DNA of 64,000 nt from Prorocentrum cordatum. Taxonomy: Eukaryota > Sar > Dinophyceae > Prorocentrales > Prorocentraceae. The stretch lies in NCBI GenBank assembly GCA_963575745.1, contig CAUYUJ010019281.1, positions 313,774 to 377,773 of the forward strand. The letters are read 5' to 3'. The position numbers and the translations under genes are program-made. Position 1 is the stretch's first letter; each line of letters begins with the position of its first letter. The notes beneath the pieces are model-generated. The model did no database searches. It was not told where the DNA came from and saw only the letters and a list, made by a program, of their open reading frames with translations. This document shows, piece after piece, positions 23,641 to 32,529 of this stretch.

Positions 23641-23860
23641 TTCGGCCCATCCCGCTACCGTGCCTGGCATGCCTGGGTTGTGGATCTGAAGCCTATTGGA
23701 TGTTCTTTGGGGTCTCGTGGGAGGCCTATCGGGGGCCTCTTGCAGGCAATTTGGGCGCCGCTTGGGTGCCGTTTTGGGGCCTCTTGGGGCCTCTTGGGGG
23801 CAGGTTTAGGGCCTCTTGGGGCCTCCTGGGCGCCTCTCGGGGCCTCCTGGGGGCCTCTGG
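23641..23860. repeat. GGGCCTCTTGGGGCC degenerate repeat
   Basis: A further 200 bp of GGGGCCTCTTGGGG words of the same general type but without the cores of the preceding array. Confidence 0.7.
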
Positions 23861-24105
23861 GCGTTTCGCTCGAGACATCCTCCAAGAATGGAGATCGCGA
23901 AATCGCTCGCCTAATTTTCGGATCCTCGAAAATGGGCGTTTCGCCCGAGACATCCTCGAACAAATGGGATGTCGCCACAGCTCGTCTAATCTTTTCGGAG
24001 CGATCTCGATGACCCCCAAGATGGCCCAAGAAGCGAAACTATTGAAAAACCCACGCGTGTTTAACATTTCCGTTGAACAATCAGCGTTTCGTTCGAGGCA
24101 TCCTC
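23861..24105. repeat. Spaced motif TTTCGCYCGAGACATCCTC
   Basis: GCGTTTCGCTCGAGACATCC occurs at 23861, a variant at 23936 and another at 24084, spaced 75 and 148 bp (about one and two periods of 74). Further variants occur at 54023 and 54086, and one in reverse at 22051-22075. Intervening sequence is partly unique. Confidence 0.65.
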
Positions 24106-24148
24106 CAACAAATGCCTTCGGACGGGTCCTCGAAGCCATCTGGTCTCC

Positions 24149-24316
24149 ACCTTCTCCTCCTCCTCTTCCTCCTGCTCCTCCTCCTCCTCTTCCTCCTCCT
24201 TCTCCTTTTCCTCCTCCTCCTCCTTCTCCTCCTCTTCCTCCTACTGTTCTTGCTTCCCCCCCTCCTCCTCCTCCTCCTCCTCCTCCTCCTTCTCCTCCTC
24301 CTCCTCCTCTCGTTCT
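24149..24316. repeat. (CTC)n microsatellite, left flank of LINE 2
   Basis: CTC/TCC triplets ending in CTCCTCCTCTCGTTCT (24301-24316). The same 16 bases recur at 32200-32215, where a CT-rich repeat resumes, so LINE 2 appears inserted within one microsatellite. Confidence 0.9.
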
Positions 24317-24591
24317 AGGCGGCTCCGCAGCGAGGCCCCGCGCGTGCCGTTTTGCCCCGCGGCGGGCGCACGCGGGCCCGCGCCATCGGGGCCCCCAGCG
24401 CCAGGCGGCGCGTCCAGCGAGGAGGAGGAGGCGGCGGCGGCGCCGCCAGGACGGCGACGCGCGAGCGCTCGCCCGCCTGGCACAGGCGCGCGCGCCGCGA
24501 GCGTGCTCAGGCGCGCCGCGACCTCAAGGCGAGGTTGCAGACCCAGCTGTTGAGCCAGCACCACGGCAGCACGCCCCCATCGGGCAGCAGA

Positions 24592-25608
24592 ATGGGACGC
24601 TCAGCCGAGTACACCGTTTGCAAGTCCTGCGGGCAGTGGTGGTGGAACTCAAAGTTGGAGGGCATGGACTACCGCTGCGGGACCTGCAACAAGATGTTGC
24701 CCACGCCGAAGAGCCCCAAGGGCCCCACGGCGGAGGCGGCGACCAGAGGAGGTGGCGGCAGCAGCGGCAGCGCTGGAGGCGGCAAGGCCAGCGGCAAGGG
24801 CAAAGGGCCCGAGCAGCTGGCGCAGGCGCTGCAGCTCATCACCGCCGCCCTCGGCCAGTTGCAGATCGAGGGCAGCGAGACGATCACCAAGCAGATCGAG
24901 GTGGCGACATCGGCCCTGCAGTCGGCCAAGCCGACGGCCCCGCAGAAGCCGAGAGCTGAGAGGATGGCAGCCGCAGCGCGAGCACTGCAGACGGCGCAGC
25001 GGCAGTACTCGCAGGCGTTCGCGGCGAAGCAGAAAGCAGAGGAGGAGGCGCGCAAGGCGCGCGAGCTGCTGGAGGAGAAGGCCAGCGCAGTCTTGCAGGC
25101 CGAAGCGGAGTGCGATGCGATCCACCAGGAGGGAAAGCAGGCTCCCACGGCGGGCATCATCGAGCAGCTGGTGTCGGGACAGCTTGACGAGCTGACCGAA
25201 GGACAGCTGGCAGCGGGCATCAGTAAGGAGTTCGCGCTGGACGACGACGACTTAGATGAGGAAGCTAAGAAGCAAGTCGAGGAGGCTAAGGCCCAGGTCG
25301 TCAAGCAGATGCAGGACAACGCTAAGCAGTTCCAGGGCCACCTGCGCGAGCACCTGGCGAAAGCCAAAGCAGCCGCGATCGAGAAGTGGCAGGTGATCAA
25401 GCAGGAGGCCAAGAAGAGGAAGCTGGCCACTGGAGAACCTGCAGCGCCAGGCCCGAGGCCCCCCGAGGCAGCGCCCCCAGCGGCTGCGGCGGCGGCACCA
25501 GATGCCGCAAGCCCCGCCCAGGGCGCCGCCGAGGAGGCTTTCCTGGCCAGCAGGCGTGCGGCGGCGGCGCAGAGTGCGACGGGGGCCACCAGCCCCACGA
25601 CGCACTAG
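24592..25608 (+). CDS. LINE 2 ORF1: zinc-ribbon/coiled-coil protein
   Basis: The frame is open from the element's 5' end (about 24322), but the first in-frame ATG is at 24592, giving about 338 residues. Residues about 9-33 hold a zinc ribbon, VCKSCGQWWWNS followed by YRCGTCNKML (CxxC-x17-CxxC). A Gly/Ser-rich spacer follows. From about residue 115 to 185 comes an Ala/Glu/Gln/Lys-rich segment with heptads (RAERMAAAARALQTAQRQYS...) typical of a coiled coil, then an acidic patch (DDDDLDEEAKK) and an Ala/Pro-rich tail. LINE ORF1 proteins bind the element RNA, and this layout fits that role without proving it. It ends with TAG at 25606, in frame with ORF2. Confidence 0.7.
   Translation: MGRSAEYTVCKSCGQWWWNSKLEGMDYRCGTCNKMLPTPKSPKGPTAEAATRGGGGSSGSAGGGKASGKGKGPEQLAQALQLITAALGQLQIEGSETITKQIEVATSALQSAKPTAPQKPRAERMAAAARALQTAQRQYSQAFAAKQKAEEEARKARELLEEKASAVLQAEAECDAIHQEGKQAPTAGIIEQLVSGQLDELTEGQLAAGISKEFALDDDDLDEEAKKQVEEAKAQVVKQMQDNAKQFQGHLREHLAKAKAAAIEKWQVIKQEAKKRKLATGEPAAPGPRPPEAAPPAAAAAAPDAASPAQGAAEEAFLASRRAAAAQSATGATSPTTH
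25606..25608 (+). promoter_or_regulatory. In-frame TAG between ORF1 and ORF2
   Basis: ORF1 and ORF2 share a frame and only this stop separates them. Between it and the endonuclease motif CANISTW there is no in-frame ATG. Stop-codon readthrough, or a recent nonsense mutation in a fused ORF, would explain it; reinitiation at a non-ATG codon is another option. Confidence 0.55.
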
Positions 25609-28600
25609 GGGCGCGCGCGAGGGCGACGGCGGCATCTCGTTGGCGACGCCACCGCCCATGAGCGCACCCTCTTCTGCGCCAACATCTCGACCTGGGGACC
25701 CACAGCACGGCTGTGGTTGCTGCAGCAGGGCATCGGAGGCAACGGCTTCGACATGCTGGCGCTGCAAGAGATGCACGTACCGCACTCACAGTTAGACGAC
25801 GCGGAGCAGGACCTTTGCAAAATGGGGTTCAGGGCTACTTGCACCGCGGCGAGAGCTAGTACGCGCTCGGAGAAAGGCTGCTGTGGGGACACGGCTGCCA
25901 TCTCCAAGGGGCACTTGCGCGTCACCAGCTTCAGACACTTGGCCAGAGCTCGGCAGGTCTCGAATGCCACAGCTGACATTCGACGAGGCGCCGACCGAGC
26001 AGAAGGCTTCGACATGTGCGACTGGACACCAGTCACCTGGCACCTGAAGGGCACTACGCTCACCGTCGTCAGCCTGTACCTGGACTGCAACAGGTCGCTG
26101 ACCGACGGCATCAACAGCCGCAAGCTCACCGCGCTCGCCGCGTTCCTCAAGACGCTGCAAGGGGCGTGGGTGGTGTGCGGCGGCTTCAACACAGACCCGA
26201 AGACGTTCTGGGCGACGGGCTGGCCAAAGGTGATGGGCGCGAGCGCCATCATCTCATTGCCTGAGGACCAGCACACCTGCTTCCTCGCGGAGCAGGAGCC
26301 CTCCCACATCGACTTCGCGATGACGAACGACGCAGGCAGCAAGCTGATCGCAGGAGTCGAAGGCGTCTACGACGTACCGTGGATGCCACACATCGGACTG
26401 AAGTTCACAATTCGAGGACAGGGACTCGCGACGCAGTGTAGGACGCTCAACCTGCCGAAGGCGTTCCCGCACCCGCCGCGGAAGGGCAAGGCGCCCAACC
26501 CGCAGAGCAAGAGAACTAAGAGACGACTGCAGGCCAAGGCCAAAGAGGAGGCCGAGGCCACCGCTGCTGGATCCCAGACCATGGCGATCGGCGGCAAGCA
26601 CGTGGAGGAGCTGGACGACGAGCGCTGGGAGGCACTCTCCCCAGTCGCAGGCTGGGCCAGCTTCCCGACCACCGTGCACGACGAGGTCGGCCAGGGCGCG
26701 GCGCCCAGGCCCCCGCCTCCACCTCGCCCCCCCTGCTCCGTCGGCCTAGAGTCTCTGGGCGGGCACGGGGGACCAGGCAGAGACGGCGCAGAGGCCCACG
26801 TGCACGAGGAGTGCAGGCACCAAATGGACGACGATGAGGTCGACGTGTTCGCCGACCTGGACCCCGAGGACGAGGCCGAGGCAATCAGGATGTGCGACGA
26901 GTTCGGCCAGGACCTGGAGCCGAGCTACACGTCGCCAGTGAGTCAGAACGCTTCAAATCCCACGACGGTGCGCCTCGAGCCGTCCGTGGGTTCATCGTCG
27001 CGCGTAAGTTTTGCAAACTCTGGCGAAAGCATCTTCGACCCCACCCGGCGTCAGATCGCAAGACCCACCCCGGCGCTCCTCGAACCGACGGTGGGCACTG
27101 GCAGTCAGAACGCACGCCTCAACATCGACACCGACGGGCGTCAGATCGCAAGTCCCACCTCGGCGCTCCTCGAACCGATGGTGGGCGCTGGCAGTCAGAA
27201 CGCACGCCACACCTTCGACACCGTCGGGCGTCAGAATGCAAGACCCCCCTCGGTGCTCCTCGAGCCGACGGGGGGCTCAGCGTCGCCACAGCGCCACATC
27301 AACACCGACGGGAGTCAGAACGCAAATCCCGCTACGGCACCGCCGTGGGTGGGTTCAACGTCGCCACGGCTCGAAACTAGAGGCGAAGACACGACCGAGA
27401 TGGGAGAGCTTTGGGAGATGATGGAAATGGCTGCTGAGGCACCCGTGGAGAAAGAGGCCCCAGAGTACATCACCAAGTGCGCCGCGTATCAAGCGACCAC
27501 GCAAGCCTCCAGGGACCTCAGCCTGAGTTTCTCCTCCATCATGAACACGATGGAGCACTTCTACTGCATGGCTTACCGCATCGACCCCCTGGACCGAGCG
27601 AAGTACTGCGGCAGAGGTGACCCGAGAGCATTCACCATGCGCAAAGGCAAAGAGAAGCACGAGAGGAGAGAGCGGTATGCAAACCGCAGAGCTGACTGGT
27701 GGAGCAGAGCCGAGAACACCCTGTCCTTGCTGGCGAGGCTGCGCAAGAAGAACAGGGACGTGAGGCAGCAGCTGCACTTAGAGGCCGCAGGCAGACACCT
27801 TGCCTACGACGGCCTCCCGAACACCAGCGACCAGGCATCGGACACGGCGAAGCTACACCGAGAGATCTGGAGAGCGAGGCTGACAGACTTAAGCAAGGTC
27901 GACACCGACGTGATCCTTGGCATGGCGCAGCAGGCGGAGCAGGAGAAGCGGCTCGCACTCAAGAGGGACCTCCAAGAGAATACGCGGGCCTTCGGACAGT
28001 GGCTTGCGCTGGCTGAAAAAGACGTCGGCGTGCTGCACCGCATCACGAAGCCACCGCCCAGGCGCGAGGAGGAGGTTGTTACTCATGATGGGGTACTGGA
28101 CTGCCCCACCAAGATAGTCGACGAGAAAGCGAAGGCGTTCCAGGACATCTGGAAGTGCGACCGACTCAAGCACGAGCAGCACACCGAAGTTCTCCAGCGA
28201 CTACGGGAGCGTGCACGTGCGGAGGCGGCCCCAGAATGGACGCTCGAGGACCTAGACGAGGCCCTCAGAGGAGAGCCCGACAAGGGCAAGGGCATTGACA
28301 TGTTGGTGTGCTCCGACATCCGCAGGCTGCCGCCCGAAGGCCGCCAGAGGATCGTCGAGTTCTTCAACTCATGCGAGCAGGCGCTCGCATGGCCGTGGCA
28401 GCTGCTGTGCGAGATCGTGATGCTCACGCCCAAGCCAGCCAAGGGCGATAGGGCCCTCGCCCTGCTGCCGCAGATGGTGCGCTGCTGGGAGTTGCTCCAC
28501 AGGCCCGCGGTGAGGCGCTGGGCCAAGCAGCAGGAGAGAGAATGGGACGCCGCCGTGGCGGGCAACAGCTGCCTGCGCGAGGCGATGAGGAGAGTCATCA

Positions 28601-31600
28601 GCGACGAGTGCTGCGACGCGCTCCAGCTGTTCCACGGCAACCGGCTCGCGGACATCGAGAAGTTCTACGACAGCCTTCAGCTCGACTGCGTGATCGAGGC
28701 GGGCCTGAGGATGGACTTCCGCCCCCGCCTGCTGGCGATGATGCTGCTGCAGCACTCAGCCACGAGGGTGCTGCGGTGGGAAGGTGCCTTCTCGACACCT
28801 ACCTGGGCAGACAGGTCGCTGCTGGCAGGCTCGAGGCACTCCAACAACCTGGCCAAGACGGTGGTCTACTCCGTCATCGGCAGGCTGCTGGAGGCCTCTC
28901 AGGCGCTGCCCAAGCCGCTGCCGAGGGCCTGGTTCGACGACATCAGCATCCGCATCCTGGGCAGCGCAGAGGCAGTCGAGCAGGAGCTGACGGCGGTCAC
29001 GGTGGGGCTGCGCGACGGTCTACGAGCACAGGGACTCTCGCTCGCGGACAAGACCGTCATCTTCAGCACCAACTACCGCACCACCAAGAGAGTACAGCAG
29101 GCGCTGCGCAAGGTGAACCTCCCCGTCCAGGCCGTCACTGAGGGCCGCGACCTGGGGATTGACCGAGGCGCAAGAGGCACGCTGAAAAGGGGCACCCACA
29201 GAAAGAGGACGAAGCACGCCTTCACGCGCTGCGGCCACGTGGGCAAGAAGCTCAGGAGGCTCAGGCTGCGGCGGAGGAGAGGCATTCTGCACCAAGGAGC
29301 GGTGGCCTCCTACATGTACGGCGCGACGGTGAGCGGCATGGCACCCTGGGCGCGGCAGAAGGCGAGGAGGAGGTACGCACAGGCTCTGAGGAGGCCGTGG
29401 CCAGGCCGCTGCCTCACCACGTTCCTGGCGCTGGAGGGCGCCGACCCCGCGATCACCGCGGTGAAGGCGCAGCTGAAGACGTGGTTCGAGGTCTGGGCCC
29501 GCAGCCCCGACATCAGAGCACAGGTCAAGCTTGCCTGGCCGAAGATCTACTTCCAGCTCCGCAAGCTCAGGGCAGAGAAGAGGTGGCAGGCACGCAAGGG
29601 GCCGCTGGCCAGCCTGATCCTCCTGTTGTGGGAGGTAGGCTGGGACTCCAGAGGACCAGACGTCTGGATCGACAGGCAAGGGGACTACTGGAGGTTCAAC
29701 ACCGACGAGCAGGGCGGCGACTGCACAGAGATCGTGGACGCGCTCCTGCAGGATATCCAAGACCAGCTGTGGGAGACGGCATCGCAGCACCACAACGGCG
29801 GAGGGCTACAATGTGGCGCGGACGTGACCGACCTTAAGAAGCACCTCAACCAGCTCGCCAAGAAGGAGCACCACGGCACGTACGGCGCGCTCCTCACGGC
29901 AGCGTGTGCAGGCACCTGGACGAGGCGGCGCAAGCACGAGACCTTCGGCGGCGAGGAGGCCATGTGCGAGTGCGGCAGACCAGAGGATGATGCACACAGG
30001 ATCTGGGGCCACTGTGCGGCCCGAGCCGACTGCGAGGCCATCCGCAAGACAGAGGGCTTGGCATGCAGGGCCATCGAGGGGGCCAAGGAGAACCCCGCCT
30101 TCTGGCTCAGAGGCATCACGCCCAAGAAGTGGACCACGCCGCCCAAGTGCGACACCCAACACGTCGAGCACACCGTGGGCGCCTGCATCACCAACAACAG
30201 GCTCTCCGCCAGCGACGGCGGCGAGATCACGGGCTGCGGCGACGGCTCAGGAGGCGAGTGGAGCGCAGACGAGAGATACTGCCGCTGCGGCTGGGGCTGG
30301 GTGCTGCTGAAGGAGGGCGACGACGCCGACGGGATCGCGGGCGCCAGATTCGGCCCACTGCCAGGACCGAGGCAAACCAACAACAGGGCGGAGCTCTTCA
30401 GCCTGATCAGCTTCGTCAACGCCACGGAGGGCAAGGCCAGCTTCTGGACCGACAGCGAGGTCACCTGCCTGGGCTGGGCGGCGCGACGCGAGGAGACCAC
30501 AGGGCTCGGCTGCACGAACGGCGACTTGTGGCACCAGCTGGGCGAGGCGATCCGTGCGCGAGGAGGCGACCGCAACGACATCAGCGTGCACCACCTCAAC
30601 AGCCACATGACTGAGCAGGAGGCCCGCGCGAAGGGCATCACGAGGCGCATCTGGGCAGGCAACCAGGCAGCCGATCAGTACGCAGACGCAGGCGCCAAGA
30701 CCCACGCGATCAGCGACACCGAGATGAGCTGCTACGAGTGGGTGAGAGCGACGGCGCACCTGGTGAGGCTCAGGATCGCTGCAACCACCAAGGACGTCAT
30801 CACCAGAAGGCCGCCAGACGAGAAGGAGATGAGAGAGGCCCGCCGCGCTCAGGCTAAGAAGCGACGGCAGGACACCGTGCGCAAGAAGGGCCTGCTGGGG
30901 GACAACCACTTGCGGCGGCCGCTCACCCAACACGTTCTGGCACGAGACCGTCGAGGCACAGGCTGGACGTGCCTGAGCTGCTGGCAGTCGGTCTCCAGTA
31001 CGATGACGGCGCAGAACATCCACAGCTGGCTGACGCAGGAGTGCAGTGGCCCACCGCCCGAGACGGCGATCACGGTCACCAAGTTCGGCGTCGAGTCGCA
31101 TCCCACGCACAAGCTGAGGCGGCTGAGGAGGCACAACAGGTGGTTCTGCGAGAAGTGCGGCGGCGCCACCACTGAGCTGATCGCCAAGAAGCTGCAGGAG
31201 CCTTGCTGTGGACACACGGCATGCGACAGCGGGCACTACAGGCTACAGGGGTGGCTGAGGCAAGCGGCGCGAGAGCAAGGCACCTGCGACAGGCCTCGCG
31301 CACAGAGCGACCCTGAGGACGAGGAGGACGAGGAGCAGCTTGCAGAGGCCAGCAGCAGCCAGAGCACGGAGGTCGACACGACAGGGGGCACAAGTGGTGT
31401 TTCCTGGCGAAACAAACGGGAAGAGCCACCCTGCCGTCTGCGGGTGAAGTGCCGAGGCAACGCTGCTGGCGCGCTGGAGGCGACGAGGAGAGCTACGCCG
31501 CCTGCGGAGCCGGGCAGCCTGCCCGCCCCACCAGCTGCAGGAGCAGGCCGAGGGCCCGCGACGCGGGACAGGGCACGTCGGGCCGCGGCGGCCAGAGCGA

Positions 31601-32109
31601 GAGCGCGCAGCGAGGCAGCAGGCGCGCGACCCGACGGCGGAGACAGAGGAGAGCAGAGGCCACGGCGATCAGAAAGCGAAAGACGACGAGCTGAGGAGCC
31701 GATCGTGAGACGCCTGCTGGACGCGACCGCCGCCACACCAGCACCGACGCCGACGCCGACGCCAGCACCACCAGCAGCAGCAGACCGACCTGATGAAGCT
31801 GAGGCCGCACGCCGTGCCGCCTCGCGAGCGCTGCTGGAGGAGGAGCGGTGGCGCGCGGCGCGCCCGCCGCCAGAGGCGAGAGGGGCCCGCGCGGCGAGCG
31901 CCGCCCCGCCGCTGCCGCTGGGCGCGCTGCGTCGGCTGCTGGACGAGGGCGAGCGGCCCGCGGGGCGGGTGAGGACCACGCGAGGCGGAGCTGATGGCAG
32001 ACGATGTGGTCTCCCCGCCCCGCGGAGAGAGGGCTCGGCTGCGGAGCCGCCCGCAGGCCCCCCGGTTGCTCGGCACGTCCCCCTGTTGCCGAGGACCGAG
32101 GCGGCCTGA
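25609..32109 (+). CDS. LINE 2 ORF2: endonuclease-RT-RNase H polyprotein
   Basis: More than 2,150 uninterrupted codons. Endonuclease (about 25675-26440): CANISTWG, MLALQEMHVP, GGFNTDP, HIDFAMTN, WMPHIGL. A linker with a 90-bp repeat spans about 27046-27400. RT (about 28250-29200): motif A DIEKFYDSL at about 28651, motif B LLAGSRHSNNLAKT, motif C WFDDIS at 28930 with both Asp. A CxC...HC knuckle (CECGRPEDDAHRIWGHC) lies near 29970. RNase H (about 30235-30710): GDGSGGEW, NNRAELFSL, FWTDSEVTCLGW and NQAADQYADAGA keep the acidic residues. Zinc-type Cys/His pairs (CLSCW; WFCEKCGG; CCGHTACDSGHY) lie at 30970-31230, then an Ala/Arg/Pro tail. The protein would nick target DNA, copy the RNA and degrade it. 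No ATG precedes the first endonuclease motif; the first in-frame ATG is 25753. Confidence 0.85.
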   Translation, partial: GRARGRRRHLVGDATAHERTLFCANISTWGPTARLWLLQQGIGGNGFDMLALQEMHVPHSQLDDAEQDLCKMGFRATCTAARASTRSEKGCCGDTAAISKGHLRVTSFRHLARARQVSNATADIRRGADRAEGFDMCDWTPVTWHLKGTTLTVVSLYLDCNRSLTDGINSRKLTALAAFLKTLQGAWVVCGGFNTDPKTFWATGWPKVMGASAIISLPEDQHTCFLAEQEPSHIDFAMTNDAGSKLIAGVEGVYDVPWMPHIGLKFTIRGQGLATQCRTLNLPKAFPHPPRKGKAPNPQSKRTKRRLQAKAKEEAEATAAGSQTMAIGGKHVEELDDERWEALSPVAGWASFPTTVHDEVGQGAAPRPPPPPRPPCSVGLESLGGHGGPGRDGAEAHVHEECRHQMDDDEVDVFADLDPEDEAEAIRMCDEFGQDLEPSYTSPVSQNASNPTTVRLEPSVGSSSRVSFANSGESIFDPTRRQIARPTPALLEPTVGTGSQNARLNIDTDGRQIASPTSALLEPMVGAGSQNARHTFDTVGRQNARPPSVLLEPTGGSASPQRHINTDGSQNANPATAPPWVGSTSPRLETRGEDTTEMGELWEMMEMAAEAPVEKEAPEYITKCAAYQATTQASRDLSLSFSSIMNTMEHFYCMAYRIDPLDRAKYCGRGDPRAFTMRKGKEKHERRERYANRRADWWSRAENTLSLLARLRKKNRDVRQQLHLEAAGRHLAYDGLPNTSDQASDTAKLHREIWRARLTDLSKVDTDVILGMAQQAEQEKRLALKRDLQENTRAFGQWLALAEKDVGVLHRITKPPPRREEEVVTHDGVLDCPTKIVDEKAKAFQDIWKCDRLKHEQHTEVLQRLRERARAEAAPEWTLEDLDEALRGEPDKGKGIDMLVCSDIRRLPPEGRQRIVEFFNSCEQALAWPWQLLCEIVMLTPKPAKGDRALALLPQMVRCWELLHRPAVRRWAKQQEREWDAAVAGNSCLREAMRRVISDECCDALQLFHGNRLADIEKFYDSLQLDCVIEAGLRMDFRPRLLAMMLLQHSATRVLRWEGAFSTPTWADRSLLAGSRHSNNLAKTVVYSVIGRLLEASQALPKPLPRAWFDDISIRILGSAEAVEQELTAVTVGLRDGLRAQGLSLADKTVIFSTNYRTTKRVQQALRKVNLPVQAVTEGRDLGIDRGARGTLKRGTHRKRTKHAFTRCGHVGKKLRRLRLRRRRGILHQGAVASYMYGATVSGMAPWARQKARRRYAQALRRPWPGRCLTTFLALEGADPAITAVKAQLKTWFEVWARSPDIRAQVKLAWPKIYFQLRKLRAEKRWQARKGPLASLILLLWEVGWDSRGPDVWIDRQGDYWRFNTDEQGGDCTEIVDALLQDIQDQLWETASQHHNGGGLQCGADVTDLKKHLNQLAKKEHHGTYGALLTAACAGTWTRRRKHETFGGEEAMCECGRPEDDAHRIWGHCAARADCEAIRKTEGLACRAIEGAKENPAFWLRGITPKKWTTPPKCDTQHVEHTVGACITNNRLSASDGGEITGCGDGSGGEWSADERYCRCGWGWVLLKEGDDADGIAGARFGPLPGPRQTNNRAELFSLISFVNATEGKASFWTDSEVTCLGWAARREETTGLGCTNGDLWHQLGEAIRARGGDRNDISVHHLNSHMTEQEARAKGITRRIWAGNQAADQYADAGAKTHAISDTEMSCYEWVRATAHLVRLRIAATTKDVITRRPPDEKEMREARRAQAKKRRQDTVRKKGLLGDNHLRRPLTQHVLARDRRGTGWTCLSCWQSVSSTMTAQNIHSWLTQECSGPPPETAITVTKFGVESHPTHKLRRLRRHNRWFCEKCGGATTELIAKKLQEPCCGHTACDSGHYRLQGWLRQAAREQGTCDRPRAQSDPEDEEDEEQLAEASSSQSTEVDTTGGTSGVSWRNKREEPPCRLRVKCRGNAAGALEATRRATPPAEPGSLPAPPAAGAGRGPATRDRARRAAAARARARSEAAGARPDGGDRGEQRPRRSESERRRAEEPIVRRLLDATAATPAPTPTPTPAPPAAADRPDEAEAARRAASRALLEEERWRAARPPPEARGARAASAAPPLPLGALRRLLDEGERPAGRVRTTRGGADGRRCGLPAPRREGSAAEPPAGPPVARHVPLLPRTEAA
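27046..27400 (+). repeat. 90-bp in-frame minisatellite in LINE 2 ORF2
   Basis: TCAGATCGCA-type words recur at 27051, 27141, 27231 and 27315 (spacings 90, 90, 84). The protein repeat is about 30 residues with GRQIARPTPALLEP and GSQNARLNIDTD. It lies in the linker between endonuclease and RT and preserves frame. Confidence 0.85.
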
Positions 32110-32199
32110 GAGGCGCCGAGAGCGGCGCCCCCGCGCGCGCGCGCCGACAGCGCCGCGCGGGTTGCCACGACGTGGCGGCTCGAAAGAGCTCGGAAAGAG

Positions 32200-32505
32200 C
32201 TCCTCCTCTCGTTCTTCCTCCTTCTCTTTCCTCCTCCTCCGCCTCGTCTTCCTCCTCCTCCTCCTGCTCCTGTTAATCCTCTTCCTCGTCCTCCTCCCCG
32301 TCCCCTCCTCACCCTCTGTTCCTGCTCTTGCTGCTGCTGCTGCTGCTGCTGCTGGTCCTCCTCCTCCTCCTCCTCCTCTTCTCCTCCTCCTCCTCCTCCT
32401 CCTCCTCCTCCTCCTCCTCCTCCTCCTCCTCCTCCTCCTCCTCCTCCTCCTCCTCCTCCTCCTCCCTCCTCCTCCCTCTCCTCTCCTCATCCTCCTCCCC
32501 CTCTT
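32200..32505. repeat. (CTC)n microsatellite, right flank of LINE 2
   Basis: Begins with the 16-bp duplication and continues as CT-rich repeat, with a CTG patch at 32330-32352 and pure (CTC)n at about 32385-32465. Confidence 0.9.
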
Positions 32506-32529
32506 CCCACGATTGTCGTTTTCGCCGTC

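Larger units (their letters stand above)
24317..32199 (+). mobile_element. Well-preserved non-LTR retrotransposon (LINE 2)
   Basis: About 7.9 kb flanked by a perfect 16-bp direct repeat (24301-24316 and 32200-32215), the expected target-site duplication. It carries an ORF1 with a zinc ribbon and coiled coil, and a very long ORF2 with endonuclease, reverse transcriptase, RNase H and zinc-binding C-terminal segments. Both are uninterrupted apart from the TAG between them. The 3' end has no poly-A; it ends with two near-repeats GCTCGAAAGA and GCTCGGAAAGA. Base composition and codon use are very GC-rich, like the host exons, and unlike decayed LINE 1. The intact frames and duplication imply a young insertion. 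Confidence 0.85.

Noticed and set aside
26395-26415. Loss of the SDH motif (WMPHIGL) as a second inactivating change in the LINE 2 endonuclease
   Set aside because: The histidine is kept, and W-x-PH-x-GL may be the family's normal form; it cannot be called a defect without relatives.
31236-32490. Minus-strand frames opposite the LINE 2 C-terminus
   Set aside because: Shadows of GC-rich ORF2 and of the CTC repeat.
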